Positions 14,975 through 20,707 of a stretch of DNA of 20,707 bases are shown one piece after another. A model generated the notes under the pieces. That model was given only the letters and a program-made list of their open reading frames with translations. It had not been told where the DNA came from and ran no database searches. The stretch comes from an uncultured Candidatus Melainabacteria bacterium. GTDB lineage: Bacteria; Cyanobacteriota; Vampirovibrionia; Gastranaerophilales; Gastranaerophilaceae. The translations under genes and the position numbers were made by a program. The stretch covers positions 1 through 20,707 of the forward strand of contig CAKURL010000027.1 of assembly GCA_934675685.1 (NCBI GenBank), read 5' to 3'. Position 1 is the stretch's first letter. Every line of letters begins with the position of its first letter.

Positions 14975-16529
14975 CTGAATTTCCAAGTTTTCTCATGACA
15001 TTAGCCGCTTGTTCATAGTTCAAAGCCATATCCATATAGCTTTCGTCCTCTTTTGAATAAGCGAAAAGTGCATTTTTATAGCTATCTATAGCTTTGTCGT
15101 TTTCTCCTAAATATTGCTCGTTTTGAGCGCTTGTAGAATACGTTTTTGCAATAAGCCTATAGTTGTTTGTTTGAGTAGCGCTTTCTTGGGCTAAGGAAGA
15201 ATATTCTTGGGTTTTGTCAATGTCAAATTGCTTTGCATATAAAGAAGCAATTTTTGATAAAACCAAAGTTTGCGCTTTTATATTGTCTGCTTCTCCTGAA
15301 TATGCGACGCTAGACAAATATCCATCTAAAGCAGGGTCGAATTCGTTAAATTCATCATAAATCATGCCTGATTTAAAATATGCTTGCGCTTTTAGGTTCA
15401 ATTCGTCTGCTTTTGTGGCTTCCCAATAGTCTCTTAGAGCGTAGTCCACATAATCATATCCGTCAAAAATCTTTGCGCGCTCGAAGTGGAGTGCGGCTTT
15501 GATATTTCTATTTGTTTCGTCTTGGTTTTCTGAAATCGCTCCTAGTGCTTCGTTGATTAAATTTAGAGCTTTTGTATCTCCTTCGTTTGTTTTTGGAAGA
15601 GATTTTATTTGGGCAAGGACTTCTTTTGCGGCTTCATCTATTTGGCTAAAGCTTTGAAAAGGAGAACTTGTGGTGCTTTGCGCATTTTGGTTCAAAGACA
15701 TTGGTGCTTGAGCAATTTCTTTTTGAGATAATTCAAGATTATTTTCTATTTCTAAATTTTGGATTTCTTCTTGCGAAAGGCCACTTTCTTTCGCGTTTGA
15801 AAAAACAACTTCGCCCGAAATTTGCCCTTGCTCTTGTATTTGCCCTTGAATTTGCGTTTGCGTTTCTTTTGGAACTTGCGCGTTTTGGAATTCTTGCGCT
15901 TGAGCTAGTCTTTGGGTTTGGATTTGCCCTTGCTCTTGAATTTGCGCTTGAATTTCTTCTTTTGCTTTTGTTTCTTGTTCTTGTGGTTGTTCTTGTATTT
16001 GGGCTTGGGTAGTTTCTTTTTGCGCTGCTATTTTTTGCTTCGCATTTTTTGGAAATTCAAGCAAAAAGTCTGGGTTCACTTCGTTTGGGTTTGCTTTTAG
16101 GTTGATTTTTTGCAAGAAAAGTGCGTCAATCCAGCCTTCCACGACATTAGAAGGCTTTTTCAAGCTGGAAGCAATAAAAGCGTCAGAAATTTTTGAAGCA
16201 TTTTTCAAATTTGCAACAATGATTTCTTTTGAAGGGTTTTCTTTTTTAGATTCCTTGTCCACAAGGTTTAAATACATCGAAACTTCGTCTTTAACGTCTT
16301 CGGGCGCATTGATTGCGATTATTGTGCTTCTAAAATCTGTTAAAACTTGGGAGATATTTATTTGGCCTTTTGAATAGTCGATTGCGACTTTTGTTCCGTT
16401 GGGGAATGTGTTTGAATTTTGGCCTTGTGTTTGGTTTTGTGTGGCATTTTGGGCAGAAGAATTTTTATCGCTTTTGCGATATTGGTTTTTTGTGTAATTT
16501 ATGTTTACGGGATAAATTGAATTATACAA
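14889..16529 (-). CDS. Q-rich protein with C-terminal TPR-like repeats
   Basis: The 546-aa product is not a family I can name. Residues 1-45 are Asn/Gln/Ser rich and contain Y-P-V-N-I-N-Y, loosely like the VSINI signature of the two HEAT-like proteins. Residues 46-160 look like a small helical domain. Residues 165-240 are a Gln-rich repetitive linker (repeats of Q-I-Q-E-Q). Residues about 300-535 are TPR-like helix pairs (A-L-H-F-E-R-A-K-I-F; A-Q-A-Y-F-K-S-G-M-I-Y-D; A-I-D-S-Y-K-N-A-L-F-A-Y). No signal peptide or membrane span is seen. The start is a TTG at 16529, supported by a perfect AGGAGG six bases upstream (16541-16536). Its 3' end overlaps aroB by 86 nt on the opposite strand. A protein-interaction scaffold is likely from the repeats. 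Confidence 0.85.
   Translation of the reverse strand: MYNSIYPVNINYTKNQYRKSDKNSSAQNATQNQTQGQNSNTFPNGTKVAIDYSKGQINISQVLTDFRSTIIAINAPEDVKDEVSMYLNLVDKESKKENPSKEIIVANLKNASKISDAFIASSLKKPSNVVEGWIDALFLQKINLKANPNEVNPDFLLEFPKNAKQKIAAQKETTQAQIQEQPQEQETKAKEEIQAQIQEQGQIQTQRLAQAQEFQNAQVPKETQTQIQGQIQEQGQISGEVVFSNAKESGLSQEEIQNLEIENNLELSQKEIAQAPMSLNQNAQSTTSSPFQSFSQIDEAAKEVLAQIKSLPKTNEGDTKALNLINEALGAISENQDETNRNIKAALHFERAKIFDGYDYVDYALRDYWEATKADELNLKAQAYFKSGMIYDEFNEFDPALDGYLSSVAYSGEADNIKAQTLVLSKIASLYAKQFDIDKTQEYSSLAQESATQTNNYRLIAKTYSTSAQNEQYLGENDKAIDSYKNALFAYSKEDESYMDMALNYEQAANVMRKLGNSAKADKLQAKAQIYYQKAQLEDKKLAKAS
15810..16037 (-). repeat. Gln-rich coding repeat in the TPR protein
   Basis: Degenerate copies of a unit encoding Q-I-Q-E-Q or Q-x-Q repeat across residues 165-240. 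On the plus strand they appear as cttgctcttgnatttgc-like blocks. Such tracts can expand or contract by slippage. They form an unstructured linker between the N-terminal domain and the TPR region. Confidence 0.6.
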
Positions 16530-16778
16530 AAAATACCTCCTAGCCCAAATTTATTATAGAAAAATCGGCTCTTTTTTTAGTCATACATTTATATTAAAAA
16601 TAGTCTCAAATTTAATAATATTTACTAATAATTTAATATTTTTTTGAAGAAAATCAATTTTTTCCATGCTTTTTTCTTCAAAAGTAAAATTTTGTATAAT
16701 TTTATTAACAAACTTTACAATAGGCTTATTTTTAAAATATTTGTTAGTATAATGTTTATTGAAGGATAGGAGAAATTT
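16530..16778. promoter_or_regulatory. divergent, very AT-rich intergenic region with promoter candidates
   Basis: This 249-nt gap separates the divergent TPR gene and the 44-aa gene. On the minus strand TATAAT (16558-16553) would start the TPR transcript about 20 bases before its ribosome-binding site. On the plus strand TATAAT (16748-16753) fits a start near 16760 for the 44-aa gene, and another TATAAT lies at 16695-16700. None has a good -35. The minus-strand frame through 16581-16787 is AT-driven and unlikely to be a gene. Confidence 0.35.
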
Positions 16779-16913
16779 ATGCCTCAATATGTTTTTAAGA
16801 TGAAAAAAGGTGAATTAGAGATAGAATTTTCGTCTGATGATGCTGATTTTGTTGAACAACAGCTTCAAAAGTGGCGCGAAGAAATCTTAAAAAAGCAAAA
16901 AGAAGAAAATTAA
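16779..16913 (+). CDS. 44-aa small protein, stand-alone copy of the next protein's N-terminal module
   Basis: A short frame begins at ATG 16779, just after a good ribosome-binding site (ATAGGAGAA, 16767-16775), and ends with TAA at 16911-16913. The sequence predicts a beta-hairpin (Y-V-F-K-M-K-K-G-E-L-E-I-E-F) followed by an acidic segment and an amphipathic helix (D-F-V-E-Q-Q-L-Q-K-W-R-E-E-I-L-K-K). It aligns without gaps to residues 5-31 of the protein encoded 13 nt downstream: matching hydrophobic positions, with identical K, E, S and two D residues. The strong ribosome-binding site, tight spacing and this similarity argue for a real gene. I cannot name a function; a regulatory or interaction partner of the larger protein is an inference. 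Confidence 0.7.
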   Translation: MPQYVFKMKKGELEIEFSSDDADFVEQQLQKWREEILKKQKEEN

Positions 16914-16926
16914 GATTGGGTAGATA

Positions 16927-18777
16927 GTGTTTTACAATTTAAAAATTTATTCAAAAGATTGCGAATTTAGTCTTGATTCAAAAGATAGAGACATTATTCA
17001 AAGAGAGATGGATTTGTATTTTTCTGTCTTTTTTGGCGCGAGCGTTGATTTTAATTCAAAAATTAAAAAAATCGACGTTTCTTGTCCTGCTAAAAATTTA
17101 AAATCTATAGAAGAAGTCGAAGTGAAAGCTAATAAAAAAGCTGAAAACGATGCTTCTTGTGCTGCTATTGATGAAAATATTAATGATGAAATAAATGAGA
17201 TAAAAGATGTTGTTTTGGCTTCAAATCCTGAAACTTTAAACGAAAACGTCCCTGAAAAAGAAATTGATAAAGAGGACGAAAAAGTAAATGAAAAAGAGAG
17301 CGAAAAAGAAGAAAATTCTATTTCTATCTCAAAAGAAGAAATTTCAAAAATTGAAGCAAAAATCGACGATTTCTTGTTCTCAAACGACGAATTTCCTCAA
17401 AAAGAAATTCAAATAACAAATGTTCCAAACGTTCAAAATATAAAAAATTCAAATGACGAAATTAAAATCGCTTCAAAAGAAGAAGCTAAACCTAACGAGG
17501 CAATTTCTCAAAAACCTACTGAGCCTATTTTGATAAAAAATGAGCCTGAAATTAAGGTGGAACCTTTAGAGCAAAAAGAAAAACAAAAAGAAGATAAAAA
17601 GCCAATCTTGACTCAAGAAGAAAGAAAAGAACTTGAAGAAATTCTTTTTTCAAATGAAAGTTCTTATGATTTAGATGGCGCTTCCGACAGCATTGACGAC
17701 ATTGAAGAAATCGAAGAAAATAACAATTCTATTCAAGACATTTTGTCTCAAGCTAAGTCTAAATTGAATTCTTTAAACATTTCCTCTGATGAAGACAGGT
17801 TTGAAAACGTTTCAAATTTGGAAAAATTAAGCAACATCAAAAAAGAAGAGCCTAAAGACGAAGTTACTTTTAGGGCAAAAACCAATGTTGATGAAGTCTT
17901 TAAAAATGAAGTTCAAAAAAACTCTTGGGCAGAAGAATTTGAAAAAAAAGACGACAAGGAAAATCTAAAAAAACCTCAATCAATTTCTCAAGAGCCTGTT
18001 GATTTGCCTCAAGATTTAAATTTTGATGAACCAAAAGAAAAAAATGATATTGAGCCGAAAATGCCCAAAAAAGAGTCCTCTGTTGAAGTTTTATATGACA
18101 GAGATGCGATTGAAAAAAACAATCAATCAAAATTAGACAACATTTTCGATTTCAAAGGTACGACTTTTGGAGATAATTCTTCTTCAAAAGAAGAAATTGA
18201 ACCAACAACTCCTGTTTTTGAAAAATCTTTCGATGAGGAAGATTTTGTAACTCAAATTTTGAGCGAAACTCCAACAAAAGCTTTTGTTTTTGAAGAAATT
18301 AAAGACGACAAAACTCCTTATGAAATTCCGAGCGAAAATCTTTACGCTATCACAAGCGAAAAGACTGAAGCGCCGAGCGCCACCCCTCGAGAAATTAATT
18401 TAGAAGAAAATGTTGAAAAAAATTCTAATAAAGAAGCAAAGGAAGAAAATATAGAAGCTCAAGCTCCAAAAAAAGAAATTCTTAAAAAAGATGTTCATGA
18501 TTTTAATGATTTTCTGGCGAACTTTGAACATTCAAAGATTGCAGACGAGTTTTTGATTTGTGCTTATTATGTTAAAAACATTTCTCAAAACGAAAGTTTT
18601 ACAATGAAGGGTATTAATGCTAAAATATTTCGTGCAACAGGCAAAATCGCAGGTATGTCTATTTTGAATGAATTAATAGAAAAGAAATTGGTTGCGCTTG
18701 TTGAAGATTTAGATATCAAAAAATATTCTATAACAGACCTTGGGGAAGAATATTTTATGAATAACTTTCAAAAGTAG
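16927..18777 (+). CDS. acidic, largely disordered protein with C-terminal winged-helix-like domain
   Basis: The 616-aa protein has an N-terminal beta-hairpin/helix module (about 1-53) similar to the preceding 44-aa protein. A long Glu/Lys/Asp/Ser-rich, probably disordered region follows (about 55-520), with few hydrophobic patches such as E-R-K-E-L-E-E-I-L-F-S-N-E-S-S and repeated I-D-D-F-L-F-S-N-D-E-like segments. The final 93 residues form a compact domain (ADEFLICAYYV; ESFTMKGINAKIF; SILNELIEKKLVALVE; YSITDLGEEYF) whose helix-helix-helix-wing pattern and T-D-x-G-E-x-Y ending suggest a winged helix. The start is a GTG at 16927 with a poor ribosome-binding site, so translation may depend on the upstream small gene. 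It is followed by spmA after 9 nt. Function not recognised; DNA or protein binding is possible. Confidence 0.8.
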   Translation: MFYNLKIYSKDCEFSLDSKDRDIIQREMDLYFSVFFGASVDFNSKIKKIDVSCPAKNLKSIEEVEVKANKKAENDASCAAIDENINDEINEIKDVVLASNPETLNENVPEKEIDKEDEKVNEKESEKEENSISISKEEISKIEAKIDDFLFSNDEFPQKEIQITNVPNVQNIKNSNDEIKIASKEEAKPNEAISQKPTEPILIKNEPEIKVEPLEQKEKQKEDKKPILTQEERKELEEILFSNESSYDLDGASDSIDDIEEIEENNNSIQDILSQAKSKLNSLNISSDEDRFENVSNLEKLSNIKKEEPKDEVTFRAKTNVDEVFKNEVQKNSWAEEFEKKDDKENLKKPQSISQEPVDLPQDLNFDEPKEKNDIEPKMPKKESSVEVLYDRDAIEKNNQSKLDNIFDFKGTTFGDNSSSKEEIEPTTPVFEKSFDEEDFVTQILSETPTKAFVFEEIKDDKTPYEIPSENLYAITSEKTEAPSATPREINLEENVEKNSNKEAKEENIEAQAPKKEILKKDVHDFNDFLANFEHSKIADEFLICAYYVKNISQNESFTMKGINAKIFRATGKIAGMSILNELIEKKLVALVEDLDIKKYSITDLGEEYFMNNFQK

Positions 18778-18786
18778 AAATATTTC

Positions 18787-19362
18787 ATGAATTATATTTT
18801 CATATTTTTAATATTAATCTCTTTAATAAGTGCGATTTTTTTAAATCGCGTGGAAGAAACGATTGACGCTATGCTTTCTTCTTCAAAAGCTGCTGTTGAA
18901 GTTGCTTTTGGGCTTATTGGGATAATGGCTTTTTGGCTTGGGATAGTAGAAATTGCCAAAAAAAGCGGGCTTATGGAATTATTTTCAAAGCTTGTAAAAA
19001 AACCCCTTTGCTTTTTGCTCCCTGATTTAAAAGATAATAAAGAAGCGTTGTCTAATGTCGCTTTAAATGTTTCAGCGAATGCTTTGGGACTTTCAAACGC
19101 TGCCACTCCTTTTGGGATAAAAGCGATGGAAGAAATGCAAAAAGAAAACAAAAACAAAGAAGTTGCGACAAATTCCATGTGCACTTTTCTTGCTATGAAT
19201 ACGGCAGGGTTTCAAATCGTTCCTGCTGTAGTTTTGGCGATTGTGAGCGCAAAAGGCATGGAAAACCCGACTCAAATCGTGCTTCCGACTTTGATAGTGA
19301 CTTCGATTGCTTTTTTGAGTGCAATTTTCTTTTCAAAAGTTTTAGAGAGGTTTTATAAATGA
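18787..19362 (+). CDS. spmA: spore maturation protein A-like membrane protein (gate domain)
   Basis: The 191-aa protein is an integral membrane protein of the nucleoside-recognition/gate family, as in Bacillus SpmA, which acts with SpmB in spore-core dehydration; homologues also occur in non-spore-formers with unknown substrate. Hydrophobic segments lie at about 2-20, 38-60, 135-158 and 163-184. The family pattern N-V-S-A-N-A-L-G-L-S-N-A-A-T-P-F-G (about 93-109) and the T-N-S-M/F-L-A-M-N-T-A region (about 128-140) are clear. It starts 9 nt after the previous gene with a weak ribosome-binding site, and its stop overlaps the spmB start as ATGA. Confidence 0.9.
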   Translation: MNYIFIFLILISLISAIFLNRVEETIDAMLSSSKAAVEVAFGLIGIMAFWLGIVEIAKKSGLMELFSKLVKKPLCFLLPDLKDNKEALSNVALNVSANALGLSNAATPFGIKAMEEMQKENKNKEVATNSMCTFLAMNTAGFQIVPAVVLAIVSAKGMENPTQIVLPTLIVTSIAFLSAIFFSKVLERFYK

Positions 19363-19892
19363 TAAATTTTTTCCAAACACTCTCTTTGTACCTTCTTCCT
19401 TTGATAATCCTATCGATTTTAGTTTTTGCGCTTTTAAAAAAAGTCCCAGCTTACGAAGTTTTTGTGGAGGGTGCAAAAGAAGGTTTTACAATTGCAATAA
19501 AAATTATTCCATATTTAGTTGCCATTATGGTTTGCTGCGCAATGCTTCGCGCAAGCGGAATTGTAGAAATCTTAGAAAAATTTTTAAAACCGTTTTTTGA
19601 TTTAATCCATACCCCAATTGAAACAATTATGATGATGGTGACAAGGTCTTTATCGGGCTCCGCCACTTTAGGGGTTTTAGCTGATATTTCTGATAGATGT
19701 GGCGCAAATTCTTATGCGACAAAGCTTGCTTCAGTGATTGCAGGCTCTAGTGAGACCACTTTTTATGTCGCAAGCGTATATTTTGGCGCAGTCGGGATAA
19801 AGAAATTTCGCTTTGCGCTTTTGGCTGGTATTTTAGCAGATTTTGTCGGGCTTGTTGCAGCAATTGTTGTTTGCAGATTTTTCTTTCTTTAG
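19359..19892 (+). CDS. spmB: spore maturation protein B-like membrane protein (gate domain)
   Basis: This 177-aa integral membrane protein is the partner of SpmA. Hydrophobic segments lie at about 8-26, 47-66 and 153-176. The signature S-L-S-G-S-A-T-L-G-V-L-A-D and the S-S-E-T-T-F-Y-V-A-S-V-Y-F-G-A-V-G motif are typical of SpmB. The ATG overlaps the spmA stop by four bases, so the two are probably made together in equal amounts. A terminator follows. The transported or sensed substrate is unknown outside spore-formers. Confidence 0.9.
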   Translation: MINFFQTLSLYLLPLIILSILVFALLKKVPAYEVFVEGAKEGFTIAIKIIPYLVAIMVCCAMLRASGIVEILEKFLKPFFDLIHTPIETIMMMVTRSLSGSATLGVLADISDRCGANSYATKLASVIAGSSETTFYVASVYFGAVGIKKFRFALLAGILADFVGLVAAIVVCRFFFL

Positions 19893-19916
19893 AAATAAAA
19901 TAAATTAGTATTAAAA

Positions 19917-19950
19917 ATGCTCCTTTGAAAAACAAAGGAGCATAATTTTT
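19917..19950. terminator. bidirectional Rho-independent terminator
   Basis: ATGCTCCTTTG (19917-19927) and CAAAGGAGCAT (19933-19943) form an 11-bp perfect stem around the loop AAAAA. T-rich runs follow on both strands, so it ends both spmB and the convergent aldolase gene. Confidence 0.9.
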
Positions 19951-19965
19951 TTAAAGAAACATTAA

Positions 19966-20707
19966 TTAGTCTTTAGCGTGGCCAGCTGTACCTAATACGT
20001 CTCTCATTTTGTGCATAACCATTTCTTTAACGGCTGTTCTTCCTGGGCCCATATATTCACGTGGGTCGAATTTTTCAGGGTGTTCGATGAAGAATTCGCG
20101 GATTGTAGAAGTCATAGCTAATCTCAAGTCTGTGTCGATGTTGATTTTAGCAACGCCGTGTTTAGAAGCATAGTTCAACATGTCTTCTGGAACGCCTTGT
20201 GCGTTTGGAAGGTTGCCGCCATATTTATTACATTTAGCAACAAATTCAGCAGGAACTGAAGAAGAACCGTGAAGAACGATTGGGTAGTCGCCGAAACCAG
20301 CTTCTTTTAATGCGTCTTTGATTTCTTTTAATCTGTCGAAGTCTAATTTAGCTTCGCCAGCGAATTTGTAAGCGCCGTGAGAAGTACCGATTGCAATTGC
20401 TAAAGAATCGCAGCCAGTTTGTTTAACGAATTCAACAGCTTCTTTAACGTTTGTATATTTAGCATCTTTAGCGTCAACGTTAACGTCGTCTTCAACACCA
20501 GCTAATTTGCCAAGTTCAGCTTCTACTGAAACTCCTCTTTCGTGAGCGTATTCAACAACTTTTTTAGTTAAAGCTACGTTTTCTTCGAATGGGAATCTTG
20601 ATCCATCGATCATAACAGAAGAGAAACCACCGTCGATACAAGCTTTACAAATTTCGAAATCTGCACCGTGGTCAAGGTGAAGAGCGATAGGTACAGTAGT
20701 TGTAGCT
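19966..20707 (-). CDS. fba: class II fructose-bisphosphate aldolase (5' end outside window)
   Basis: This zinc-dependent cytoplasmic enzyme interconverts fructose 1,6-bisphosphate with DHAP and glyceraldehyde 3-phosphate. The frame is open to the window edge, so the N-terminal part is missing; about 246 residues are visible. Reading from the edge, the zinc-ligand motif A-L-H-L-D-H-G-A-D appears first, followed by G-G-F-S-S-V-M-I-D-G-S-R-F-P-F, the E-A-E-L-G-K-L-A-G-V-E-D-D stretch, G-T-S-H-G-A-Y-K-F and V-L-H-G-S-S-S-V-P with the other histidine ligands, then K-I-N-I-D-T-D-L-R. The frame's first ATG at 20613 is internal, not the true start. Regular, restricted codon choice suggests high expression. 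Confidence 0.95.
   Translation of the reverse strand, partial: ATTTVPIALHLDHGADFEICKACIDGGFSSVMIDGSRFPFEENVALTKKVVEYAHERGVSVEAELGKLAGVEDDVNVDAKDAKYTNVKEAVEFVKQTGCDSLAIAIGTSHGAYKFAGEAKLDFDRLKEIKDALKEAGFGDYPIVLHGSSSVPAEFVAKCNKYGGNLPNAQGVPEDMLNYASKHGVAKINIDTDLRLAMTSTIREFFIEHPEKFDPREYMGPGRTAVKEMVMHKMRDVLGTAGHAKD

Noticed and set aside
15810..16037. Direct repeats suggestive of a CRISPR-like array
   Set aside because: The repeats are short, in frame, degenerate and encode Gln-rich protein; there are no spacers of uniform length and no cas genes.
15668..16100. Plus-strand frames rich in Leu, Phe and Ala resembling membrane proteins
   Set aside because: They are antisense shadows of the Gln-rich minus-strand coding repeat, where CAA/CAG-type codons read as Leu/Phe codons.
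16581..16787. 68-aa minus-strand frame in the gap before the 44-aa gene
   Set aside because: It is Lys/Asn/Phe/Ile-rich as expected of AT-rich noncoding DNA, has no good ribosome-binding site, and covers the promoter and start of the better-supported small gene.

Overview
The window is AT-rich bacterial chromosome with ordinary housekeeping genes and four to six lineage-type genes. I infer a non-sporulating, Gram-negative-type member of Candidatus Gastranaerophilales (Melainabacteria/Vampirovibrionia). The basis is the combination of low GC, GatCAB-type tRNA amidation, and Q/N/P-rich proteins that open with an N-A-V-S-I-N-I-x-N-P signature. I associate that signature with this group from memory; I could not search for it. 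Nothing looks like a prophage, integron, CRISPR locus or insertion sequence.

Layout, left to right. (1) 1-1701: a possible gene tail, a bidirectional terminator, tRNA-Leu(CAA) and gatB, the last two on the minus strand. (2) 1844-4256, plus strand: a Q/N-rich HEAT-like protein, a small unknown protein, and a second HEAT-like protein with the same N-terminal signature, closed by a strong hairpin terminator. (3) 4344-4693: a gene-free, hairpin-rich stretch of atypical composition that looks like a dispersed intergenic repeat. (4) 4694-9674, minus strand: a soluble-lytic-transglycosylase-like protein and ileS, each apparently with its own promoter. (5) 9793-14974, plus strand: a tightly packed six-gene operon gmk-coaBC-nif3-like-aroC-aroK-aroB, with overlaps or gaps of 14 nt or less, joining GMP phosphorylation, coenzyme A synthesis and three shikimate-pathway steps. 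(6) 14889-16529, minus strand: a Q-rich TPR protein whose 3' end overlaps the aroB 3' end by 86 nt. (7) 16779-19892, plus strand: a 44-aa protein, a 616-aa acidic disordered protein with a C-terminal winged-helix-like domain, and spmA-spmB, closed by a bidirectional terminator. (8) 19966-window edge, minus strand: class II fructose-bisphosphate aldolase, whose 5' end lies outside the window.

The most unusual part is region 7. The 44-aa protein aligns without gaps to the N-terminal about 30 residues of the next gene's product, so a free-standing module and a fused copy sit side by side, upstream of spmAB in a lineage not known to sporulate. Next in interest are the paired HEAT-like proteins with the shared N-terminal signature and the hairpin-rich element at 4386-4691. 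Several starts were moved from the longest possible ORF to internal codons with good Shine-Dalgarno spacing (gatB, the second HEAT protein, ileS, nif3-like, aroC).
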